In this document: one piece after another, positions 1-3,866 of the stretch
Layout: the number at the start of each line of letters is the position of its first letter
How positions within the stretch are numbered: position 1 is the stretch's first letter
DNA from: Clostridia bacterium
GTDB lineage: Bacteria > Bacillota > Clostridia > Oscillospirales > Acutalibacteraceae
Reading direction: 5' to 3'
Length of the DNA: 5,074 nt
NCBI GenBank assembly: GCA_900766945.1
Contig: CAAFXD010000296.1
Coordinates: 1 to 5,074, forward strand
Program-made: the position numbers and the translations under genes
Notes under the pieces: generated by a model
The model's input: only the letters and a program-made list of their open reading frames with translations
Databases searched by the model: none
What the model was told of the DNA's origin: nothing

Positions 1-4
1 AAAA

Positions 5-88
5 TCTCTCCCCCAGTCAAATGCGTTGCATTTGACAGCCCCCTCGTCAGAGGGGGCAAAAACGGCGGGAGCAAGCCCCCGCCCTACC
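5..88. repeat. Cluster of three GC-rich hairpins, probable interspersed repeat
   Basis: Three inverted repeats stand almost back to back. The first has perfect 9-bp arms GTCAAATGC/GCATTTGAC at 16-24 and 28-36. The second has 8-bp arms GCCCCCTC/GAGGGGGC at 38-45 and 50-57. The third has 6-bp arms GGCGGG/CCCGCC at 64-69 and 78-83. No open frame spans them. Dense modular hairpins between genes are typical of REP-like or MITE-like elements, and similar GC-rich arrays are, from memory, common in gut Clostridia. On the minus strand the third hairpin is followed by TTTTT (58-62), so it could also end transcripts from the 88-aa gene. Only one copy lies in this window, so its repeated nature is inferred. 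Confidence 0.55.
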
Positions 89-123
89 GTATAAATCACC
101 CCCACAAACCCCAATTTTCCCGG

Positions 124-155
124 GTCGGCGCGCGCCTGTAACCGACGAGGCGCGC
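124..155. repeat. GC-rich inverted repeat just after the 88-aa gene
   Basis: An 8-bp stem GCGCGCCT/AGGCGCGC pairs 130-137 with 148-155. A competing 5-bp stem GTCGG/CCGAC pairs 124-128 with 142-146. The two interleave, so they could be alternatives or a pseudoknot. The element begins 7 bases beyond the minus-strand stop codon. It has no T-run on either side, so it is a weak candidate for an intrinsic terminator and could instead protect the mRNA 3' end. Confidence 0.4.
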
Positions 156-161
156 GGGCGA

Positions 162-428
162 TTACTGCATCAGCGCCAACGCAACCGCCGTGCCGACCCC
201 TGCCGCCGAGGCAAGCAAACCCGCCAGCCAATAATACACGGCTTTTATGCGCTTCTTTTTGCTTTTCGGCACCTTCGCTGTCTGCGGCAAAACATGCTGT
301 GCCGCCGCACGGAGCTTTTTTTCGTCCGTATCGGCATATTCGGGCTTTACAAAAAAGAACGCCCGCTCAAAATACGGTGAGCCGGTTTCACAAATTTCCA
401 AAACCTGTCGGTTAACGCCTTTGACCAT
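162..428 (-). CDS. Small tail-anchored membrane protein, unknown function
   Basis: An 88-residue protein. The soluble N-terminal part (about 1-50) contains VKGVNRQVLEI and the segment SPYFERAFFFVKPEYA (17-32). A strongly basic patch KSKKKRIK (55-62) then leads into one hydrophobic, Gly/Ala-rich helix (about 64-86) that ends two residues from the C-terminus. This predicts a tail-anchored protein with its N-terminal domain in the cytoplasm (positive-inside rule). The ATG at 428 was chosen because GGAGG lies 8 bases upstream; in-frame starts further out (ATG at 455, TTG at 485) have no ribosome binding site. I recall similar short proteins with a VKGVNRQV...YFERA pattern in other Clostridia, but no named family or function. 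It is monocistronic as far as visible, and no convincing promoter was found. Confidence 0.72.
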   Translation of the reverse strand: MVKGVNRQVLEICETGSPYFERAFFFVKPEYADTDEKKLRAAAQHVLPQTAKVPKSKKKRIKAVYYWLAGLLASAAGVGTAVALALMQ

Positions 429-492
429 AAAAAATGCCTCCGAAATGTTTTTCATAGTATCGGCAAATGCGTAAAAATTATGCAAAACGGTC

Positions 493-519
493 TTGTCAAA
501 TCTTGCAATATTTTGTCAA
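493..519. promoter_or_regulatory. Three TTGnCAA boxes at 10-bp spacing, possible operator
   Basis: TTGTCAA occurs at 493-499 and 513-519, with TTGCAA at 503-508 between them, so the boxes repeat every 10 bp on one face of the helix. TGTCAAA (494-500) and TGTCAAT (514-520) differ by one and two bases from the Spo0A box TGTCGAA, and a further TGTCAAA lies at 610-616. Read on the minus strand, the outer boxes are TTGACA, the consensus -35 hexamer, but no good -10 lies 16-18 bases downstream of either. They sit 65-92 bases upstream of the small membrane protein start, a plausible control position. Confidence 0.3.
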
Positions 520-550
520 TATGGGATTTTTACCAAACTTTTTTATTCTT

Positions 551-573
551 GAAATATACAAATAGTATATTTC
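551..573. repeat. Perfect inverted repeat, 9-bp arms, 5-nt spacer
   Basis: GAAATATAC (551-559) and GTATATTTC (565-573) are exact inverted copies around AAATA. Such AT-only dyads more often bind a dimeric DNA-binding protein than fold in RNA. No T-run follows on either strand, so a terminator is unlikely. Confidence 0.45.
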
Positions 574-578
574 TAAAA

Positions 579-617
579 TGTTTAAAAATGTTCAAAACCC
601 TGTTCAAAATGTCAAAA
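579..617 (+). repeat. Imperfect direct repeats of TGTTYAAAA
   Basis: Four related units start at 579 (TGTTTAAAA), 589 (TGTTCAAAA), 601 (TGTTCAAAA) and 610 (TGTCAAAA), spaced 10, 12 and 9 bases. An inverted copy TTTTGAACA lies at 657-665. This may be a multi-site operator. Base bias in AT-rich DNA explains part of the similarity, but not the two exact 9-mers. Confidence 0.35.
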
Positions 618-666
618 AGTAAGGGGTAAAACGCTAAAATGAGCGTGAAAACCGAGTTTTGAACAG

Positions 667-680
667 ATGTTTATAAACAT
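667..680. repeat. 14-bp perfect palindrome
   Basis: ATGTTTATAAACAT reads identically on both strands. It sits 250 bases upstream of spoVT, close to the inverted TGTTCAAAA copy, and could be a dimer binding site for a regulator. Confidence 0.35.
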
Positions 681-846
681 TGTTAAACTTTTGACTAACT
701 ACTATTTGTTTTTTTCGCTTTACAAAATATACAATACGGAGTGCTGTGTAGACAGATTTTAAGTTTTTTTCTTGTGCAATTTGCCATTGTAAATTTTCTA
801 CGGAAAACTGCAAATTTTTTGTGAAATACTCCTTTTTTTCCGCCCA

Positions 847-874
847 AAATAATCGCGAAAAATATCGGTATAAT
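847..874 (+). promoter_or_regulatory. Candidate spoVT promoter
   Basis: TATAAT at 869-874 is a perfect vegetative -10, but the -35 region is poor (AAAATA at 846-851). Read as a sigma-G promoter, AAATA (847-851) and TATAATT (869-875), 17 bases apart, partly fit the GHATR and CATNHTA consensus sequences. spoVT of Bacillus subtilis is transcribed by sigma-G, so the sigma-G reading is attractive but not proven. Either would put the transcript start near 881, about 50 bases before the ATG. Confidence 0.4.
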
Positions 875-932
875 TTCTTTTTTCGTGCAGAAAATAGCAT
901 AGAACGATTTTGATACGAAGGAGTTTTACGAT

Positions 933-1472
933 ATGAAAGCAACAGGAATAGTTCGCAGAATTGACGATTTGGGGCGCGTGGTCATTCCGAAAGAAATTCG
1001 GCGCACCATGCGCATTCGCGAAGGCGACCCGCTGGAAATTTTCACGGCGGCGGACGGCGAAGTGATTTTTAGAAAGTATTCCCCGATGGGTGAGTTGCCC
1101 GAGACAGCGGCGCAGTTGACAGAAGTGCTTTCCCGCGCAACGGAGTTGCCCGTCTTGATTACTGACCGCGACCATGTGCTTGCTGTGGCGGGCGCGCCGA
1201 AGCGCGAATTGCTGGAACGGCGCGTCAGCGAGGAATTGGAGCAGTTAATGACCAACCGCACAAGCTACATCGCGTCGCCCGAGACGGTCTCCCTTTACCC
1301 GATTTCGGGATTTGAACGCGAGGCGGCCATTGCCCTGCCGATTATCGGCGGCGGCGATGTTTCGGGCGCGGTGGTGATGCTCTTGCGCGAGGACGGCTCC
1401 ATGCCCACCCCCGAAGAAAAAAAGCTGATGCAGGTCGCGGCGTCCTTTTTGGGCAAGCAGACCGAGGAATAA
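933..1472 (+). CDS. spoVT: Stage V sporulation protein T (SpoVT)
   Basis: Transcription factor of the AbrB/MazE swapped-hairpin class that adjusts sigma-G-dependent genes in the forespore and affects spore coat formation and germination. The 179-residue length matches Bacillus SpoVT (178). Residues 1-52 are the DNA-binding domain and are nearly identical to the Bacillus protein: MKATGIVRRIDDLGRVVIPK, then EIRRTMRIREGDPLEIF and the KYSP boundary. Residues about 55-179 match the C-terminal GAF-like sensor domain, with LITDRD (75-80), AIALPIIGGGDVSGAVV and a closing helix ending GKQTEE; its ligand is unknown in the family. AAGGAG at 918-923, 9 bases before the ATG, fixes the start. The gene is a single unit ending in the terminator at 1491-1539 and converging on the lipoprotein gene. 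Its presence indicates an endospore former. Confidence 0.97.
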   Translation: MKATGIVRRIDDLGRVVIPKEIRRTMRIREGDPLEIFTAADGEVIFRKYSPMGELPETAAQLTEVLSRATELPVLITDRDHVLAVAGAPKRELLERRVSEELEQLMTNRTSYIASPETVSLYPISGFEREAAIALPIIGGGDVSGAVVMLLREDGSMPTPEEKKLMQVAASFLGKQTEE

Positions 1473-1490
1473 CCCTCTGCCGCACCACAC

Positions 1491-1539
1491 AAAAAGACCG
1501 CCTGTTGCGGGGCATTCCCGCACAGACGGTTTTTGTTTT
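1491..1539. terminator. Bidirectional terminator between spoVT and lipoprotein gene
   Basis: The hairpin arms are ACCGCCTGTTGCGGG (1497-1511) and CCCGCACAGACGGT (1517-1530), with one mismatch and one bulged T around the loop GCATT. TTTTGTTTT (1531-1539) follows on the plus strand and AAAAAG (1491-1496) precedes it, giving a T-run in the minus direction too. It therefore suits both converging genes, and lies 19 bases after the spoVT stop. Confidence 0.85.
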
Positions 1540-1546
1540 CGACAAT

Positions 1547-2137
1547 TCAGCCGTTCAGTTCTTCTTCAAACTCGGGTAAAATCAATTCTTTGGTCAGTTG
1601 CATCACAACCAAACCTTGCGCGGCGGATAACCCGTCATTTCCCGTTACGCCGCCGGCGCGGGTAATTTCCGTGCAAGTCGCGTTGATAGTATATACATAT
1701 TTCAGCGTGTTTTTGTTTCTGATTAACTTGCCGTTTTGGTCGGTTTTGCCGTTAAATTCAAACACATGGTTGCTGTCGCCCTCGGGCACAACATAAATAC
1801 ACGCCAACCGCGCCGGGTCAGACCCGTACTTTTGCACGACCGCTTGTATGAATTTATTATCTGCATCATCGGTGAAATACATATCCCCGGTTTTTTCGGG
1901 CATGGTGAATGCGGCGGTGGTTTCCGGCGCAGGGGATTCTTTCGCAGGCGGTGCGGTCGTTTTTTCCTGCGTGGGTGCCGCCGTAGCGGCGGGAAGCGTA
2001 GTATCATTGCTTTGCGTGGTGGTTTCCGGCGCGGCAGAGGTTTGTGTTGCGTCGTCCGCTGTCTTTGCCCCGCAGCCGAACAAAAGCAAAGTAAGCATCA
2101 AAACCGTTAAAACAAGTGCAATAATTCGTTTAGACAT
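1547..2137 (-). CDS. Putative lipoprotein with Thr/Ala/Pro linker, unknown domain
   Basis: A 196-residue predicted surface lipoprotein. Residues 1-21 form a signal peptide with a KR start and a Leu-rich core, ending in the lipobox LFGC, so Cys22 would be lipidated by Lgt and cut by signal peptidase II. Residues 23-78 are a disordered, Thr/Ala/Pro/Glu-rich spacer with repeated APETT motifs, which would hold the domain away from the membrane. Residues about 80-196 form a compact domain containing KYGSDPARLACIYVVPEGDS (103-122), FEFNGKTDQNGKLIRN, and LKYVYTINATC; its two cysteines (113, 155) could form a disulfide. I do not recognise the family and see no catalytic motif. The ATG at 2137 was chosen because GAGGG lies 8 bases upstream; the longer frame begins at a TTG without a site. 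No promoter is seen, so it may depend on read-through from the peptide gene upstream. Confidence 0.82.
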   Translation of the reverse strand: MSKRIIALVLTVLMLTLLLFGCGAKTADDATQTSAAPETTTQSNDTTLPAATAAPTQEKTTAPPAKESPAPETTAAFTMPEKTGDMYFTDDADNKFIQAVVQKYGSDPARLACIYVVPEGDSNHVFEFNGKTDQNGKLIRNKNTLKYVYTINATCTEITRAGGVTGNDGLSAAQGLVVMQLTKELILPEFEEELNG

Positions 2138-2151
2138 ATATTTCCCTCTAA

Positions 2152-2185
2152 AAATCAAAAAAATCGGCGGCGCTTTGCGCCGCCG
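2152..2185 (-). terminator. Strong intrinsic terminator after the 43-aa peptide gene
   Basis: A 9-bp, all G-C stem CGGCGGCGC/GCGCCGCCG (2165-2173 and 2177-2185) with loop TTT. In minus-strand reading it is followed by ATTTTTTTGATTTTT. The plus strand has no T-run after it, so it works only in the minus direction. It begins 18 bases after the peptide stop codon, and the T-run ends just before the lipoprotein ribosome binding site (about 2145-2149), so it also lies in the lipoprotein leader and could act as an attenuator. Confidence 0.88.
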
Positions 2186-2203
2186 AAAAACCGTTGGTTT
2201 ACA

Positions 2204-2335
2204 TTACATGCCGATAAGGCCCATGATCTGGGAGATGATCGGTTCCAGAGCGGCGCTGATTGCTTCCGTATCAATCCCAAGATTTGCGAGAGTGTCCATA
2301 ATGGTGTTCATGATACCGCCGAGTGCTTCTAACAT
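2204..2335 (-). CDS. 43-residue anionic amphipathic peptide, unknown function
   Basis: A short gene supported by its signals rather than by homology. AAGGAG lies 9 bases before the ATG, a strong promoter lies at 2381-2409, and a GC-rich terminator follows the TAA. The peptide runs MLEALGGIMNTIMDTLANLG (1-20), a turn IDTE (21-24), then a second helix-like half ending SQIMGLIGM. Hydrophobic residues fall at 2, 5, 9, 12, 16, 19 and at 26, 30, 33, 37, 40, a heptad pattern in each half, suggesting two amphipathic helices. It has no Lys, Arg, Cys or aromatic residue and five acidic ones, so net charge is about -5. It lacks a signal peptide or leader cleavage site. It could be a self-assembling or membrane-surface peptide, a small protein regulator, or a leader peptide for the lipoprotein gene. 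The longer open frame to 2665 is excluded because the promoter lies inside it. Confidence 0.78.
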   Translation of the reverse strand: MLEALGGIMNTIMDTLANLGIDTEAISAALEPIISQIMGLIGM

Positions 2336-2380
2336 TTGTTTCAACTCCTTCCGAAAGAATATCACTTTTTTGGTATCTCC

Positions 2381-2409
2381 AATATAGCACAATCCAAAAT
2401 TTTTGTAAA
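2381..2409 (-). promoter_or_regulatory. Strong vegetative promoter of the peptide gene
   Basis: In minus-strand reading, TTTACA (2409-2404), a 17-base spacer, then TATATT (2386-2381): five of six bases match in each hexamer, at the optimal spacing. Transcription should start near 2374, giving a leader of about 40 bases before the ATG at 2335. Confidence 0.8.
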
Positions 2410-2416
2410 CAAAAAT
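2399..2416. promoter_or_regulatory. Palindrome covering the peptide gene -35, possible operator
   Basis: ATTTTTG and CAAAAAT (2399-2405 and 2410-2416) are exact inverted copies around TAAA. The -35 hexamer lies in its centre, so a dimeric protein bound here would block RNA polymerase. No candidate regulator can be assigned. Confidence 0.4.
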
Positions 2417-2559
2417 CAGTGAAATTGTTATACAAAAAATTAACCCTAAATTTGTGCACCTTGCCTTATTCACCCAAAAATCAATATGAATTTCACGATT
2501 TTTTCCCGTTTGGAACGACAAAAACGCAGATTGAGAAAACAGGAAATAACAAAAAAACA

Positions 2560-2589
2560 GATTTTTTGCGCCGTTGCACGCAGAAAATC
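2560..2589. repeat. 11-bp hairpin just upstream of the rlmD promoter
   Basis: GATTTTTTGCG (2560-2570) pairs with CGCAGAAAATC (2579-2589) with a single T-G wobble and an 8-base loop. It ends 2 bases before the rlmD -35. In minus-strand reading it is followed by TGTTTTTTTG, so it could stop antisense transcription towards the peptide gene. On the plus strand no T-run follows. Confidence 0.4.
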
Positions 2590-2591
2590 CG

Positions 2592-2620
2592 TTGCCAATT
2601 TTAGAAAAATTCGGTATACT
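2592..2620 (+). promoter_or_regulatory. Vegetative promoter of the rRNA methyltransferase gene
   Basis: TTGCCA (2592-2597), a 17-base spacer, then TATACT (2615-2620); each hexamer matches five of six consensus bases. The expected transcript start near 2627 lies about 25 bases before the TTG at 2652 and downstream of the more distal in-frame TTG at 2574, which rules that start out. Confidence 0.78.
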
Positions 2621-2651
2621 GTTGAAAAGAAACCGAAAGGGGGCGCTTGCC

Positions 2652-3800
2652 TTGGCGCAGTCCAAACACGGCTGTCCGTACGCGAAACAATGCGGCGGCT
2701 GTCAACTGCAAAATTTAACCTATCCGGAGCAACTGCGCCACAAGCAAATTCAGTGCATCCGTCTTTTGGGGAAGTTTTGCCGCGTTCAGGAAATCATCGG
2801 TATGGAAACACCTTACCACTACCGCAACAAGGTGCAGGCGGCATTTGCCACCGACCGCCGCGGGCAGATTATTTCGGGCGTGTATCAATCGTCCTCCCAC
2901 AAGGTGGTGGCGGTGGAACACTGCATGACCGAGGACGAAAAAGCCGACGAAATCATCGGCACGGTGCGCAAACTCTTAAAAAGTTTTAAATTAAAGCCCT
3001 ACAATCCCGACACAAAACAGGGGTTTTTGCGCCATGTGCTTGTCAAGCGCGGTTTTCAAAGCGGGCAGATTATGGTGGTGCTCGTGACGGGCGTGCGGGA
3101 ATTTCCGAAAAAACGGTCGTTTGTCCATGCGCTTTTGAAAGCACATCCCGAAATCACGACGGTACTGCAAAATATCAACCCCCGCCGCACGAGTATGGTG
3201 CTCGGCGAGAAAGAAGAAATCCTCTACGGCGACGGCAAAATCGAAGAACAGCTTTGCGGCTTGCGATTCCGCATTTCGGCAAAGGCGTTTTACCAAATCA
3301 ATCCCGTGCAAACCGAGGTTTTATACAAAACGGCGTTGGCTTTTGCTGACCTTTCCGGAGACGAAACCGTGATTGACGCCTACTGCGGCACGGGCACCAT
3401 CGGGCTGTTTGCCGCCGCGCACGCGAAAGCGGTTATCGGTGTGGAAGTCAATGCGGACGCGGTCAAGGACGCGCGCGAAAACGCAGGGCTTAACCGGATA
3501 CAAAACATTCGGTTTGTGTGCGCGGACGCAGGCGAATTTATGCGTGCCGCCGCCGCAAACGGCGAAACGGCGGATGTGGTGCTGATGGACCCGCCGCGCG
3601 CGGGCAGTGACCGCGCGTTTTTGTCATCGCTTTTGACGCTCGCGCCCGAAAAAATCGTCTATATTTCCTGCAATCCCGAAACCCAACAGCGCGATTTGCT
3701 GTTCCTTTGCAAGAATGGGTATAAAGTCAAAAAAATCCAACCCGTCGATATGTTCCCGCATACAGCGCATGTGGAGACGGTGGCGCTACTGGTCAAATAA
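2652..3800 (+). CDS. rlmD: 23S rRNA (uracil-5-)-methyltransferase, RlmD/RlmCD family, TRAM-less
   Basis: SAM-dependent enzyme of the RumA/TrmA family that methylates C5 of a uridine in 23S rRNA (U1939 for RlmD; U747 as well for the Firmicute RlmCD type). The 382-residue protein starts at a TTG with AAAGGGGG 8 bases upstream. Cysteines 8, 14, 17 (CX5CX2C) and 91 are the usual four ligands of the [4Fe-4S] cluster. FYQINPVQTE (213-222), the SAM loop DAYCGTGTIG (242-251) and DPPRAG (313-318) follow. Cys340 in ISCNP is the catalytic nucleophile and Glu375 in HVET the base, so the active site is complete. The N-terminal TRAM RNA-binding domain found in Escherichia coli RlmD and Bacillus YefA is absent; TRAM-less forms are, from memory, frequent in Clostridia. 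Methylation of tRNA instead cannot be excluded from sequence alone. It is a single-gene unit with its own promoter and terminator. Confidence 0.93.
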   Translation: MAQSKHGCPYAKQCGGCQLQNLTYPEQLRHKQIQCIRLLGKFCRVQEIIGMETPYHYRNKVQAAFATDRRGQIISGVYQSSSHKVVAVEHCMTEDEKADEIIGTVRKLLKSFKLKPYNPDTKQGFLRHVLVKRGFQSGQIMVVLVTGVREFPKKRSFVHALLKAHPEITTVLQNINPRRTSMVLGEKEEILYGDGKIEEQLCGLRFRISAKAFYQINPVQTEVLYKTALAFADLSGDETVIDAYCGTGTIGLFAAAHAKAVIGVEVNADAVKDARENAGLNRIQNIRFVCADAGEFMRAAAANGETADVVLMDPPRAGSDRAFLSSLLTLAPEKIVYISCNPETQQRDLLFLCKNGYKVKKIQPVDMFPHTAHVETVALLVK

Positions 3801-3813
3801 CCGAAAACAAAGC

Positions 3814-3860
3814 AAAAAATCGGGTGCGCTCCTTTGGTACGCACCCGATTGCTGTTTTTT
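3814..3860. terminator. Bidirectional terminator between rlmD and dgt
   Basis: An 11-bp perfect stem AATCGGGTGCG/CGCACCCGATT (3818-3828 and 3840-3850), with CC/GG pairs possible inside the loop. TTTTTT (3855-3860) follows on the plus strand, and AAAAAA (3814-3819) before it gives a T-run in the minus direction. It begins 17 bases after the rlmD stop and ends 7 bases before the dgt stop, serving both converging genes. Confidence 0.9.
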
Positions 3861-3866
3861 CTTGTT

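Larger units (their letters stand above)
429..932. other. Long AT-rich intergenic region rich in repeats
   Basis: No gene is supported here. Open frames on either strand lack ribosome binding sites and read as low-complexity Lys/Phe-rich sequence. The region lies between divergent genes and carries the 5' leaders of both: about 480-620 next to the small membrane protein and about 840-932 next to spoVT. Between them are phased TTGTCAA boxes, TGTTYAAAA direct repeats, a 9-bp-arm inverted repeat and a 14-bp perfect palindrome, listed separately. From about 690 to 840 only poly-T runs stand out. I recognised no RNA gene or riboswitch. Confidence 0.6.

Noticed and set aside
5..88. CRISPR array or origin of replication in the hairpin block
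   Set aside because: The hairpins differ from one another and have no regular spacers; no DnaA boxes (TTATNCACA) were seen here or in the 486-932 region.
578..622. Tiny plus-strand frame reading MFKNVQNPVQNVKK
   Set aside because: No ribosome binding site; its internal periodicity only reflects the TGTTYAAAA DNA repeats.
639..662. Seven-codon plus-strand frame after AAGGGG
   Set aside because: Too short to support, spacing from the purine run is about 12 bases, and there is nothing downstream to attenuate.
691..720. TTGACT as a -35 for spoVT
   Set aside because: No acceptable -10 lies 16-18 bases downstream; that segment is a T-run followed by CGCTT.
634..942. Minus-strand open frame of 102 codons upstream of and overlapping the spoVT start
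   Set aside because: Low-complexity Lys/Phe/Tyr-rich translation typical of AT-rich DNA, no ribosome binding site, and it covers the spoVT promoter region.
1736..2387. Plus-strand frames of 124 and 179 codons opposite the lipoprotein gene
   Set aside because: They are antisense to a gene with a clear signal peptide, lipobox and ribosome binding site; their Ala/Gly/Arg-rich translations mirror the Thr/Ala/Pro linker codons.
2336..2665. N-terminal extension of the peptide frame up to 2665
   Set aside because: The strong promoter at 2381-2409 and the rlmD promoter lie inside it, and the ribosome binding site is directly before the ATG at 2335.
2486..2989. Plus-strand 167-codon frame overlapping the start of rlmD
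   Set aside because: Out of frame with the conserved methyltransferase, and its translation resembles no protein family.
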